This document shows positions 8,974-16,884 of a stretch of 64,000 nucleotides of DNA, one piece after another. Made by a program: the position numbers and the translations under genes. The stretch is from Streptomyces violaceoruber. GTDB taxonomy: Bacteria > Actinomycetota > Actinomycetes > Streptomycetales > Streptomycetaceae. The stretch spans positions 3,782,001 to 3,846,000 of the forward strand of contig NZ_CP137734.1 of assembly GCF_033406955.1 (NCBI RefSeq), given 5' to 3'. The notes below the pieces were generated by a model that saw nothing but the letters and a program-made list of their open reading frames with translations, made no database searches and was not told the origin of the DNA. Each line of letters opens with the position of its first letter. Position 1 is the first letter of the stretch.

Positions 8974-9149
8974 TCCGGACCGGCTCCCGCGTGCGACGCG
9001 CGGCGCACTTTCGGGTGTACGCGGTGGTTCATGCACGCCACGCCGGGTGATTCGCACCTGCGAGGGAGCTTTTTTCATATTCCGCATCGGGTCACGGGCG
9101 GTCGGGCAGCCACCGGGTGCCCCGCAAACCAACCGAAAGGAAGAACCCG

Positions 9150-9269
9150 ATGCGTACTGCCGTTCGCCGTGCCGCCACCGTCCTGACCTCCACCGCTGCC
9201 CTGCTCGCGGCGTTCGCCGCCGAGGCCGCCGCCGTCGGCATCGACCTCGGTGGGGGCCTCACCCTCTGA
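9150..9269 (+). CDS. Putative secreted micropeptide, 39 residues
   Basis: An ATG at 9150 follows a good ribosome-binding site (GAAAGGAAG) and opens a 39-codon frame ending TGA at 9269. The peptide begins MRTAVRRAAT, a basic n-region, continues with a hydrophobic Ala/Leu-rich h-region, and ends with an AEAAA cleavage-like site followed by about 11-14 residues (VGIDLGGGLTL). Codons are typical of the host, with G or C in nearly every third position. It lies between the two XPB-related helicase genes and 101 bases before a second peptide gene of the same layout. No family is recognised. Secretion is inferred from the signal-like sequence. Confidence 0.6.
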   Translation: MRTAVRRAATVLTSTAALLAAFAAEAAAVGIDLGGGLTL

Positions 9270-9370
9270 CCGTCCGCCCACCGCGTCCCCCGGCGGCGGG
9301 CCGGGCCCCTCGCCCTTCCGGGCCCGGCCCGCCGTCCCCCGAGAACCCCGAGAATCCCGAAAGGCCTCCC

Positions 9371-9553
9371 ATGCGCGGCAAGACCCCCACCCCCGGTCCG
9401 GACCGGTCCGCCGACCGGACCACTGCCCGATCCGCCGTCGCCGTCTCCGTCGCCGCCCTGATCACCGCCGCGGCGCTGTTCGGCGCCCTCGCCCCGAAGG
9501 CCGCCGCGCTGGAGGGCCCGCTCGTCAACAACATCAACATCGCGCTCCCGTAG
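9371..9553 (+). CDS. Putative secreted micropeptide, 60 residues
   Basis: An ATG at 9371, preceded by GAAAGG, opens 60 codons ending TAG at 9553. The peptide has a polar 24-residue leader with Arg and Asp, a hydrophobic segment (VAALITAAALFGAL), an APKAAA cleavage-like site, and a short tail LEGPLVNNINIALP. The architecture matches the 39-residue peptide just upstream: signal-like body, Ala-rich site, then a short tail ending in a hydrophobic residue. The mature tails differ, so they are at most distant paralogues. The XPB gene starts 78 bases downstream, so all three may share one transcript. Function unknown. Confidence 0.62.
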   Translation: MRGKTPTPGPDRSADRTTARSAVAVSVAALITAAALFGALAPKAAALEGPLVNNINIALP

Positions 9554-9631
9554 GCCCGGTCCCGCGATCAGGCACACTTGACGTTTGGCCGAGCCGTCGT
9601 CCGGCCGTACGCACGCGAAAGGGTGCCGCCC

Positions 9632-11269
9632 GTGAATGGTCCGCTGATCGTCCAGTCCGACAAGACCCTGCTCCTCGAAGTCGACCACGAGCAGGCCGGC
9701 GACTGCCGTCGGGCCATCGCGCCGTTCGCGGAACTGGAGCGGGCTCCGGAGCACATCCACACCTACCGGGTCACCCCGCTGGGCCTGTGGAACGCGCGGG
9801 CGGCGGGCCACGACGCCGAGCAGGTCGTGGACGCGCTCGTCGAGTACAGCCGCTACCCCGTGCCGCACGCGCTGCTGGTCGACATCGCCGAGACGATGGA
9901 CCGCTACGGCCGCCTCACCCTCTCCAAGCACCCGGCGCACGGCCTGGTCCTGACCACCACCGACCGGCCGGTGCTGGAGGAGGTGCTGAAGTCGAAGCGG
10001 ATCGCGCCGCTGGTCGGCACCCGCATCGACGCCGACACGGTGGCCGTGCACCCCTCCGAGCGCGGGCAGATCAAGCAGACGCTGCTCAAGCTGGGCTGGC
10101 CGGCCGAGGACCTCGCCGGGTACGTCGACGGCGAGGCGCACCCGATCGAGCTGGCCGAGGACGGGTGGGCGCTGCGCCCGTACCAGAAGCAGGCGGTGGA
10201 GAACTTCTGGCACGGCGGCAGCGGTGTCGTCGTGCTCCCCTGCGGCGCGGGCAAGACGCTGGTCGGGGCGGGCGCGATGGCGCAGGCCAAGTCGACGACG
10301 CTGATCCTGGTCACCAACACCGTCTCCGCCCGACAGTGGAAGCACGAGCTGGTCAAGCGCACCTCGCTGACCGAGGACGAGATCGGCGAGTACAGCGGCA
10401 CCCGCAAGGAGATCCGGCCGGTCACCATCGCCACGTACCAGGTGCTGACCACCCGGCGGAAGGGCGTCTACCCGCACCTGGAGCTGTTCGACTCCCGGGA
10501 CTGGGGGCTGATCGTCTACGACGAGGTGCACCTGCTGCCGGCGCCGGTCTTCAAGTTCACCGCCGACCTCCAGGCCCGGCGGCGGCTCGGTCTGACCGCG
10601 ACCCTCGTCCGCGAGGACGGCCGCGAGTCGGACGTCTTCTCGCTGATCGGGCCGAAGCGGTTCGACGCGCCGTGGAAGGAGATCGAGGCGCAGGGCTACA
10701 TCGCGCCCGCCGACTGCGTGGAGGTCCGGGTCAACCTCACCGACTCGGAGCGGCTCGCGTACGCCACCGCCGAGACGGAGGAGAAGTACCGCTTCTGCGC
10801 GACGACCGACACCAAGCGGAAGGTGACGGAGGCGATCGTGCGGCGGTTCGCCGGGCAGCAGATCCTCGTCATCGGCCAGTACATCGACCAGCTCGACGAG
10901 CTGGGCGAGCACCTGGGCGCGCCGGTCATCAAGGGCGAGACGTCCAACGCCCAGCGGGAGAAGCTCTTCGAGTCCTTCCGGCAGGGCGAGATCAGTGTCC
11001 TCGTCGTGTCGAAGGTCGCGAACTTCTCGATCGACCTGCCGGAGGCGACGGTCGCCATCCAGGTGTCGGGCACGTTCGGCTCGCGGCAGGAGGAGGCCCA
11101 GCGCCTGGGCCGGGTGCTGCGGCCGAAGGCCGACGGCCACCAGGCGCACTTCTACTCGGTCGTCGCCCGCGACACCCTCGACCAGGACTTCGCCGCCCAC
11201 CGCCAGCGCTTCCTGGCGGAACAGGGCTACGCCTACCGGATCATGGACGCGGACGAGGTCCTCGGCTGA
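9632..11269 (+). CDS. XPB/ERCC3-type DNA repair helicase
   Basis: This 545-residue superfamily 2 helicase is of the XPB type, a 3'-5' ATP-dependent DNA unwinding enzyme. Visible motifs are Q-like LRPYQKQAVENF, Walker A PCGAGKT (about residue 203), Walker B DEVH (about residue 297), motif III GLTATLVREDGRE and motif VI QEEAQRLGRVLRP. The N-terminal 180 residues match the damage-recognition-like domain of prokaryotic XPB. The GTG at 9632 follows GAAAGGG and gives the N-terminus MNGPLIVQSDKTLLLEV usual for the family. It is downstream of its Helicase_C_3 partner, separated by two micropeptide genes. The cellular role in actinobacteria is not settled. Confidence 0.93.
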   Translation: MNGPLIVQSDKTLLLEVDHEQAGDCRRAIAPFAELERAPEHIHTYRVTPLGLWNARAAGHDAEQVVDALVEYSRYPVPHALLVDIAETMDRYGRLTLSKHPAHGLVLTTTDRPVLEEVLKSKRIAPLVGTRIDADTVAVHPSERGQIKQTLLKLGWPAEDLAGYVDGEAHPIELAEDGWALRPYQKQAVENFWHGGSGVVVLPCGAGKTLVGAGAMAQAKSTTLILVTNTVSARQWKHELVKRTSLTEDEIGEYSGTRKEIRPVTIATYQVLTTRRKGVYPHLELFDSRDWGLIVYDEVHLLPAPVFKFTADLQARRRLGLTATLVREDGRESDVFSLIGPKRFDAPWKEIEAQGYIAPADCVEVRVNLTDSERLAYATAETEEKYRFCATTDTKRKVTEAIVRRFAGQQILVIGQYIDQLDELGEHLGAPVIKGETSNAQREKLFESFRQGEISVLVVSKVANFSIDLPEATVAIQVSGTFGSRQEEAQRLGRVLRPKADGHQAHFYSVVARDTLDQDFAAHRQRFLAEQGYAYRIMDADEVLG

Positions 11270-11272
11270 CGT

Positions 11273-11458
11273 TCAGTGACGGCGGACGCCGGCCTCCTCG
11301 CCGTACTCGCCGAGGACGACCACGTCGAAGGCGGCGCCCGCGAACACCCTGACCGCGCGCAGGGTGTCACCGAGCCGGTGCCGGTGGCTGCCGGCCACGG
11401 GCGTGGCACCGGACGCGCGGCCCGGTGCCGGGGCGGGGGAGATGGTTGCTGCGCTCAT
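11273..11458 (-). CDS. Small conserved-looking hypothetical protein, 61 residues
   Basis: A 62-codon frame on the minus strand encodes MSAATISPAPAPGRASG followed by a compact segment with GSHRHRLGDTLRAVRVF and VVVLGEYGEEAGVRRH. The stop lies three bases from the XPB stop, a tight convergent arrangement typical of real Streptomyces genes. GGAG lies just upstream of the ATG, though the spacing is short. The C-terminal half looks globular and well codon-biased. I recall similar small Streptomyces proteins but know no function. The call rests on composition, the clean convergent boundary and the start signal. Confidence 0.6.
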   Translation of the reverse strand: MSAATISPAPAPGRASGATPVAGSHRHRLGDTLRAVRVFAGAAFDVVVLGEYGEEAGVRRH

Positions 11459-11762
11459 GTCTCCATGGTGCGACCGCCAGCCCCCGACCGGCATCGGTCT
11501 GGGGACCCAATCCCCGCACGCCTCGGCTACGACCCTGGAGGGAGCGCATCCCCCAGCGCGGATGACGTGATCCCCTAGGGGTCGGGCCACGGGCCGGCCC
11601 CCGGGAGGGTGAAAAACGGTTGGCCCGTGCCGCCCGCGCTGCCTTAGAATCTCCGCTCTTGCCCGCCTCCCCACGGAGTGCCGCCGTCCGGACGGAAACC
11701 GGACGGTCCGTCGCGCGCCGACAGCGCGCCCACCGCACCGCAGGTCATCCGGAGGCACCCCC
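11459..11762. other. Intergenic region before the helD-like gene
   Basis: These 304 bases between the small minus-strand gene and the helD-like gene contain no convincing gene. Short palindromes are present, for example GATCCCCTAGGGGTC near 11569 and CCGTCCGGACGG near 11690. A loose promoter candidate is TTGGCC near 11619 with TAGAAT about 19 bases later. I looked for the GC-rich inverted element reported upstream of rifamycin-induced helR genes and did not see a match. GGAGG at 11751-11755 is the ribosome-binding site for the downstream TTG start. Confidence 0.5.
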
Positions 11763-13808
11763 TTGTCCACGCCCGGCCACGACGACCCCCTCTCCAAAGA
11801 GCGCTCCCACCTCGCCGCGTCCCGGTCCGCGCTGCGCGCCATGCGCGAGGACGTCGAGTCCCTCGACATCACCGACGTGACGGCGAACTGGGTCAACGCC
11901 GCCGTCCTGGAGAGCCAGATCGAGCAGCGCATCAAGGCACTCGCGGACCTCAGCGAGACCCCCCTGTTCTTCGGCCGGCTCGACTACCTGCACGCCCCGG
12001 GGGCCGAGCAGGCGGAGGGCGGGGACGGGGAGCGCTTCTACGTCGGGCGGCGGCACGTGCACGACGCGGACGGCGACCCGATGGTGATCGACTGGCGGGC
12101 ACCGGTCTCGCAGCCGTTCTACCGGGCCTCGAAGAAGGACCCGCAGGACGTCTCGCTGCGCCGCCGCTTCGGCTACACCGGCGGCGACCTGACCGCGTAC
12201 GAGGACGAGCACCTGCTCGACCCGGCCGAGGCGGCGACCACCAGCAGGCTGCTCCAGCAGGAGATCGAGCGGCCCCGCGTCGGACCGATGCGGGACATCG
12301 TGGCGACCATCCAGCCCGAGCAGGACGAGATCGTGCGCGCCGGGCTGGCCGGCTCGGTCTGCGTGCAGGGCGGCCCGGGCACCGGCAAGACCGCCGTCGG
12401 CCTGCACCGGGTGGCCTACCTCCTGTACGCGCACCGCGAGCGCCTGGCCCGCACCGGCACGCTGGTCATCGGTCCGAACCGGTCCTTCCTGCACTACATC
12501 GAGCAGGTCCTCCCGGCACTCGGCGAGCTGACGGTCCGCCAGGCGACCGTCGACGACCTGGTGGCCCACGTCGAGGTGCGCGGCACGGACGAGGCGGCGA
12601 CGGCGGTGATCAAGGGCGACGCGCGGATGGCGGAGGTGCTGCGCCGGGCCCTGTACTCCCACGTCGTCCCGCCCACCGAGGGCGTCGTCGTGGTGCGCGG
12701 CTCGCGCCGCTGGCGGGTGCCGGTGTACGAGCTGGAGGAGATCGTCCGCGAGCTGCTCGCCCGTGACATCCGCTACGGCGCCGCCCGCGAGGCGCTGCCG
12801 CAGCGGATCGCGCACGCCGTGCTGGTGCAGATGGAGCGGGCCGGCGAGGCACCGGACGACCGGGTGCAGAACGCGGTGGCGCGCAACGCGGCCGTGAAGG
12901 CGCTGGTGAAGTCGGTCTGGCCGCAGGTCGACCCCGCCAGACTGGTCCTGCGTCTGCTCGCCGACGCGGACTTCCTCGCCGAGCACGCCGAGGGGATCCT
13001 CACCGAGGACGAGCAGAAGGCGGTGCTGTGGGTGAAGCCGGCCCGCTCGGTGAAGTCCGCCCCATGGTCACCCGCCGACGCCGTGCTGATCGACGAGGCG
13101 ACCGACCTGATCGAGCGCACCCACTCCCTGGGGCACGTGGTCCTCGACGAGGCGCAGGACCTGTCCCCGATGCAGTACCGCGCGGTGGGCCGGCGCTGCA
13201 CCACCGGTTCGGCGACCGTCCTGGGCGACCTGGCGCAGGGCACCACGCCGTGGGCGACCCGGAGCTGGGCCCAGGCGCTGGGGCATCTGGGCAAGGCCGA
13301 GGCGGTGGTCGAGGAGCTGACGGCCGGTTTCCGTGTGCCGACGGACGTCATCGCGTACGCGTCCCGGCTGCTGCCGCACATCGCGCCGGGTCTGACGCCG
13401 GTCGCGTCGATCCGCGAGAACCCGGGCTTCTTCGACATCCGTACGGCCCCGGGCGGGACGGCCGACGTGGTGGCGGCCTGCCGTGAGCTGCTGGAGCGGG
13501 AGGGCTCGGTCGGCCTGATCGCCGCCGACGCGCGGGTGCCGGAGCTGGCGGCGGCGCTGGCGGCGGCCGGGATCGGCCACGTCGGCCCCGGCGAGGAGAC
13601 CACCCGCACCACCCGCCTGACCCTGGTCCCGGCCTCCTTGGCCAAGGGCCTGGAGTACGACTACGTGGTCCTGGACGAGCCGCAGGCCGTGGTCGACGGC
13701 GAGCCGGACGAACGGACGGGACTGCGCCGGCTGTACGTGGCGCTGACCCGAGCGGTGTCGGGCCTGATCGTGACCCACGCGACGGGGCTGCCGCAGCAGC
13801 TGGCCTGA
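11763..13808 (+). CDS. HelD/HelR-family RNA polymerase-associated ATPase
   Basis: This 681-residue superfamily 1 (UvrD-like) ATPase has a charged N-terminal helical arm (residues 1-65, SKERSHLAASRSALRAMRED...), Walker A GGPGTGKT near residue 203, Walker B VVLDEAQDLSPMQYRAV near residue 460, GDLAQGT, and a C-terminal motif RRLYVALTRAV. This layout is that of HelD proteins, which bind RNA polymerase and release stalled or rifampicin-bound complexes. Some Streptomyces members (HelR) confer rifamycin tolerance. The TTG start at 11763 is supported by GGAGG seven bases upstream. Whether it is a housekeeping HelD or a resistance HelR cannot be decided here. Confidence 0.88.
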   Translation: MSTPGHDDPLSKERSHLAASRSALRAMREDVESLDITDVTANWVNAAVLESQIEQRIKALADLSETPLFFGRLDYLHAPGAEQAEGGDGERFYVGRRHVHDADGDPMVIDWRAPVSQPFYRASKKDPQDVSLRRRFGYTGGDLTAYEDEHLLDPAEAATTSRLLQQEIERPRVGPMRDIVATIQPEQDEIVRAGLAGSVCVQGGPGTGKTAVGLHRVAYLLYAHRERLARTGTLVIGPNRSFLHYIEQVLPALGELTVRQATVDDLVAHVEVRGTDEAATAVIKGDARMAEVLRRALYSHVVPPTEGVVVVRGSRRWRVPVYELEEIVRELLARDIRYGAAREALPQRIAHAVLVQMERAGEAPDDRVQNAVARNAAVKALVKSVWPQVDPARLVLRLLADADFLAEHAEGILTEDEQKAVLWVKPARSVKSAPWSPADAVLIDEATDLIERTHSLGHVVLDEAQDLSPMQYRAVGRRCTTGSATVLGDLAQGTTPWATRSWAQALGHLGKAEAVVEELTAGFRVPTDVIAYASRLLPHIAPGLTPVASIRENPGFFDIRTAPGGTADVVAACRELLEREGSVGLIAADARVPELAAALAAAGIGHVGPGEETTRTTRLTLVPASLAKGLEYDYVVLDEPQAVVDGEPDERTGLRRLYVALTRAVSGLIVTHATGLPQQLA

Positions 13809-13826
13809 CCCTTGGCTGCGGGCAGT

Positions 13827-13846
13827 CGTGCCGCCGGGGCGGCACG
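13827..13846. terminator. Hairpin after helD-like gene
   Basis: CGTGCCGCC and GGCGGCACG form a perfect 9-bp stem with a 2-base loop, 19 bases past the stop of the helD-like gene and in the convergent gap before cutC. There is no T-run, as is common for Streptomyces terminators. Confidence 0.6.
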
Positions 13847-13856
13847 GGTGGGCGGT

Positions 13857-13899
13857 GGGGGTACCTCCCAGGCCGTTCAGGCACTGGGGGAGGCACCCC
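13857..13899. terminator. Second hairpin, dispersed Streptomyces type
   Basis: GGGGGTACCTCCCAG at the left and CTGGGGGAGGCACCCC at the right pair with one internal mismatch around a 12-base loop. I recognise GGGGGxACCTCCC...GGGGGAGGxACCCC hairpins as common intergenic elements in Streptomyces genomes. It probably acts as a bidirectional terminator between the convergent helD-like gene and cutC. Confidence 0.6.
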
Positions 13900-13968
13900 G
13901 CCACGCCGGGCTGCGCTCCCTCCCTCCCCCCGACACACCGGCGCAGGCTCACGGGACCAGCCGAACGC

Positions 13969-14658
13969 TCAGTGTCCAAGCACCCGCCGCCACTGGGAAA
14001 CCGCGTCCGCCGACACCGGCCCCGCCCACCCCGCGGGCCGCGCGGCGCCGCCGATGTGGAAGCCGTCGATCCCCGCGTCCAGCAGTCCCGGCACGTGGTC
14101 GAGCCGCAGACCGCCGCCCACCAGCAACTGCTGCTCGTACCCCGGCTCGCCGCGCCGCCGCGCCTCCGCCAGCAGCACGCTCAGGCCGTCGTCCACGCCA
14201 CCGGCCGCCCCGGCCGTCAGATACGTGTCCAGGCCCGGGAAGTCCGCGAGCTGCTTGCGCAGCGCGTCCCGGCTCGCGGCCCGGTCGATCGCCCGGTGGA
14301 ACGTCCACCGGCACCCGTCCAGCACCTCGGCGATCCGCTCCACCGCCCCGAGGTCCACGTCGCCCTGCGCGTCGAGGAATCCCAGCACGAACTGCGTGGC
14401 CCCGGCCTCCCGCATGTCGCGGGCGACGCGCGTCAGCCGCTCGACGTCACCGGCGGCGAACCCGTCCGCGAGCCGCAGCATCACCCGTACGTCGATGTCG
14501 ACGGCGGCACGGATCGCGGCGACGGTCGCGGCCGACGGGGTGAGTCCGTCGGCCGCCATGTCGGTGACCAGTTCGAGGCGATCCGCGCCTCCGGCCTGGG
14601 CGGCGACCGCGTCCTCGGCGTCGAGGGCGATCACCTCCAGGACTGCACGCTTGCTCAT
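13969..14658 (-). CDS. cutC: Copper homeostasis protein CutC family
   Basis: This 229-residue TIM-barrel protein of the CutC family has an N-terminal EVIALDAEDAVAAQAGGADRLELV segment typical of the family, RVMLRL in the middle strand, and a C-terminal GGLRLDHVPGLLDAGIDGFHIGGAAR. CutC was named for copper tolerance in Escherichia coli, but its enzymatic role is not established. The ATG at 14658 begins MSKRAVLEVIALD as expected. A dre-like DasR site lies 24 bases upstream of the start (14682-14697), suggesting control by amino-sugar availability. The gene converges with the helD-like gene. Confidence 0.9.
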   Translation of the reverse strand: MSKRAVLEVIALDAEDAVAAQAGGADRLELVTDMAADGLTPSAATVAAIRAAVDIDVRVMLRLADGFAAGDVERLTRVARDMREAGATQFVLGFLDAQGDVDLGAVERIAEVLDGCRWTFHRAIDRAASRDALRKQLADFPGLDTYLTAGAAGGVDDGLSVLLAEARRRGEPGYEQQLLVGGGLRLDHVPGLLDAGIDGFHIGGAARPAGWAGPVSADAVSQWRRVLGH

Positions 14659-14681
14659 GGGACCCCATTCGTCGGCCTGCT

Positions 14682-14697
14682 ACAGGTCTAGTCCAAT
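14682..14697. promoter_or_regulatory. dre-like DasR site upstream of cutC
   Basis: ACAGGTCTAGTCCAAT matches 13 of 16 positions of the DasR responsive element A(G/C)TGGTCTAGACCA(G/C)T, including the central GGTCTAG. It sits in the 84-base gap between cutC (start 14658) and the next minus-strand gene (stop 14743), where the cutC promoter must lie. Binding is inferred from the match alone. Confidence 0.5.
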
Positions 14698-14742
14698 CCA
14701 AGACTACGCCCCGACAGCAGGCCGGGGTGCCCGCGCCGCCGC

Positions 14743-15426
14743 TCAGTCGCCGAAGATGTTCAGCTCCGCCGCCTCCACCCCGGCCAGCTCGTAGGCCGCC
14801 GCGCCGTCCAGGGGGCGGCCCGCGTAGAGCCGCAGGAGGGTGGGACCGTCGCCGATGTACCGGCCCGGCGGCCGCTCACCGCTCGCCTCGCCCAGCTTCA
14901 GCGGCTCGTCGAGGTCGTCCAGGTCTGCGTGGAGCGGCACGTGACCGCGCGCCCGGGTGACCGTGCCGAGCAGCGCGAGCGCCTCCGCCAGGCCGCGCCC
15001 CGCGTACGCCCCCGGCTCGCCGAAGGTCACCCGTACGTCGCCGGCGTGCACCCACTCGCCCAGTGCGACGGCGTCCAGCCTGCCGTCCGACCGGGCGATC
15101 ACCGGGCCCGCCTCGGTCATGCCGCGCTCCAGTTCGTCGACGATCCGGGCGTTGCTCCAGTCGGCCCGTTCGGCGATGTCGCGGTCGTTGCACTCGGGTG
15201 AGAAGACGCCCTTCTCGAAACGTTTGTCCACCACCCGGATCAGGGCGCTGGAGCAGTGCGCCAGCACGTCGCGCACGGTCCAGCCCGGACACGCGGCCAC
15301 CGGCAGGGCGAAGTCCGCGTCCGCGCGGGAGCGCAGCAGGGGTACCAGTTCGTCGCGTTCGAGCATCAGCAGCCGGCCGGGCAGCTCGGGGTCGCGTACG
15401 TCGTGCAGGTCTGCGGGAGTCGTCAT
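14743..15426 (-). CDS. Maleylpyruvate isomerase-family (DinB-fold) protein
   Basis: This is a 227-residue protein of the mycothiol-dependent maleylpyruvate isomerase N-terminal/DinB-like fold. It shows RDELVPLLRSRADADFALPVAACPGWTVRDVLAHCSSAL, where the PGWTVRDVLAH motif with its His is a metal-binding signature, and GEWVHAGDVRV later, supplying another His. Such proteins are numerous in actinobacteria and mostly uncharacterised; some use mycothiol. The ATG at 15426 has GGAG three bases upstream. A GTG at 15435 has none. It lies 11 bases downstream of a TetR regulator gene on the same strand, so the regulator may control it. Confidence 0.8.
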   Translation of the reverse strand: MTTPADLHDVRDPELPGRLLMLERDELVPLLRSRADADFALPVAACPGWTVRDVLAHCSSALIRVVDKRFEKGVFSPECNDRDIAERADWSNARIVDELERGMTEAGPVIARSDGRLDAVALGEWVHAGDVRVTFGEPGAYAGRGLAEALALLGTVTRARGHVPLHADLDDLDEPLKLGEASGERPPGRYIGDGPTLLRLYAGRPLDGAAAYELAGVEAAELNIFGD

Positions 15427-15436
15427 GGACTCCACG

Positions 15437-16087
15437 TTAGGGGCCCAGCAGGTCCTTCAGTTCGGCCTCGAAGAGAAGAGCGGAGTCGAAGCCCATGCCG
15501 GTGAACTGGCCGGCGAGTTCCAGGGAGAGGACGCCGTGCAGCCGGGACCAGAAGGACAGGGCGCGGTGGAGCGCGGAGGACGGCGCCGGGCGGTCGCCCG
15601 CCCACTGCCGGTGCGTGTCGAGGTGGGCGTCGAACGCCCCGTCGGTGCCGTCCGACGGAGGCAGTGCGGCACAGGCGTCGACGATGACCGCCATGGTCCC
15701 GGCGGCGATCTCGGTGATGTCGTCGGGCGCCCGGTAGCCGGGGACGGGGGTGCCGAAGATGAGGAAGTAGCGCTGCGGGTCGTCGAGGGCCCAGGCGCGC
15801 AGGGCGTGCGCGAGACCGGCCAGGTCGGCGCCGGACGCGGCGGCGGCGCGGAGGCTGTCGGCCTGGCTGCGGTAGGCGTCCCGGATGAGTTCGGTGATCA
15901 GCTCGTCGCGGCCGTCGAAGTAGCGGTAGAGCGCGGGGCCGCTCATGCCCATCCGCTTGGCGATCGCGTTGAGGGAGAGCGCGGAGGCCCCGGCCGTGGC
16001 GATCTGCTCCCACGCGTGGTCCTTGATCTCCGCGCGCACCTGGGTGCGGTACCGCTCGCGCGGGGTGCTGGTGCGCGCCTCCGGCAT
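15437..16087 (-). CDS. TetR/AcrR family regulator, WHG-type C-terminal domain
   Basis: This 216-residue regulator has an N-terminal helix-turn-helix at about residues 18-65 (IATAGASALSLNAIAKRMGMSGPALYRYFDGRDELI) and a C-terminal domain with FWSRLHGVLSLELAGQFTGMG, the WHG-like motif of the TetR_C_33 group. It is transcribed with the DinB-fold gene downstream and is divergent from the HD-domain gene. A candidate operator, ACTTC-AGTTA-GAAGT, lies at 16142-16156 in the shared promoter region. The ligand is unknown. Confidence 0.88.
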   Translation of the reverse strand: MPEARTSTPRERYRTQVRAEIKDHAWEQIATAGASALSLNAIAKRMGMSGPALYRYFDGRDELITELIRDAYRSQADSLRAAAASGADLAGLAHALRAWALDDPQRYFLIFGTPVPGYRAPDDITEIAAGTMAVIVDACAALPPSDGTDGAFDAHLDTHRQWAGDRPAPSSALHRALSFWSRLHGVLSLELAGQFTGMGFDSALLFEAELKDLLGP

Positions 16088-16141
16088 GGTCCGCCCGCCG
16101 CCTTTCGAGTTCCGCCCGGCCCGCCCGCCGGGAACGCGGGC

Positions 16142-16156
16142 ACTTCAGTTAGAAGT
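16142..16156. promoter_or_regulatory. Candidate TetR operator
   Basis: ACTTC AGTTA GAAGT is a 15-base inverted repeat in the 100-base divergent region between the TetR gene (start 16087) and the HD gene (start 16188). It is followed by TTATCACGAACATTATC, in which TTATC occurs twice as a direct repeat and which may hold a -10 element. Assignment to the neighbouring TetR protein is by position only. Confidence 0.42.
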
Positions 16157-16187
16157 TATCACGAACATTATCTGGGAGAATGCGTCC

Positions 16188-16874
16188 ATGGCCGACCTCG
16201 ACGCCCTGCGCTCCCGTTTCGCCCACGCCCTGGCGGGTGCCACCGCCCCCGGTGCCACCGCCGGCGCCGGTCCGGGTTCCGGTCCCGACCCCGCGCCGTA
16301 CGCCGACAACCTGCTCGCCCGGTGGCAGGAGCCCCAGCGGCGGTACCACACCCTCGCGCACCTCACCGCGGTCCTGGACCGCGTCGACGTCCTGGCGGAG
16401 CACGCCGACGACGTGGCCGTCGTCCGCCTCGCCGCGTGGTTCCACGACGCCGTCTACCAGCCCGACCGGTCGGAGAACGAGGAGCGCTCGGCCCGGCTCG
16501 CCGAGCGCGCACTGCCCGAGGCCGGGGTTCCGGCGGCGAAGACCGCCGAGGTGGCCCGGCTGGTGCGGCTCACCGTCACGCACGCCCCGGCCGGCGACGA
16601 CCGCGACGGCCAGGTGCTGTGCGACGCCGACCTGGCGGTCCTCGCCTCGCCGCCGTCGGCGTACGCGGCGTACACGGCGGCCGTCCGCGAGGAGTACCAC
16701 TTCGTGCCGAACGAGGCCTTCCGCGAGGGCCGCGCCGCGATCCTGCGCCAACTCCTCGACCTGCCCAGCCTGTTCCACACCCCGTACGGACGGCGGGAGT
16801 GGGAGGCCACCGCCCGCCACAACCTGACCGGCGAGCTGGAAATGCTGTCGCTGCCGGACACCCCGGACGTCTAG
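16188..16874 (+). CDS. HD-domain protein, predicted metal-dependent phosphohydrolase
   Basis: This 228-residue protein has an HD-type arrangement of putative metal ligands: YHTLAHLTAVL (first His), AAWFHDAVYQ (His-Asp pair) and LCDADLAVLA (a later Asp). The family resembles uncharacterised HD-fold proteins of about 200 residues annotated as predicted metal-dependent HD-superfamily phosphohydrolases. A Gly/Pro/Ala-rich stretch at residues 20-36 (ATAGAGPGSGPDPAP) is an unstructured insertion. The ATG at 16188 is preceded by GGGAGA. It is divergent from the TetR gene and ten bases upstream of a GNAT-fusion gene, so these two may be co-transcribed. The substrate is unknown. Confidence 0.8.
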   Translation: MADLDALRSRFAHALAGATAPGATAGAGPGSGPDPAPYADNLLARWQEPQRRYHTLAHLTAVLDRVDVLAEHADDVAVVRLAAWFHDAVYQPDRSENEERSARLAERALPEAGVPAAKTAEVARLVRLTVTHAPAGDDRDGQVLCDADLAVLASPPSAYAAYTAAVREEYHFVPNEAFREGRAAILRQLLDLPSLFHTPYGRREWEATARHNLTGELEMLSLPDTPDV

Positions 16875-16884
16875 CCTGCCCGGC

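Noticed and set aside
6775..9132. Long minus-strand open frame antisense to the XPB-partner gene
   Set aside because: High-GC DNA leaves long open frames opposite real genes. The product is Arg/Gly/Pro-rich without any motif, and the plus-strand gene has clear codon bias and family similarity.
9092..11200. Long minus-strand open frame across the XPB gene
   Set aside because: It is the antisense of a well-supported helicase with intact motifs, and its composition is artefactual.
11459..11762. Rifamycin-associated inverted element upstream of the helD-like gene
   Set aside because: Looked for the GC-rich inverted motif reported near helR genes and found no matching sequence.
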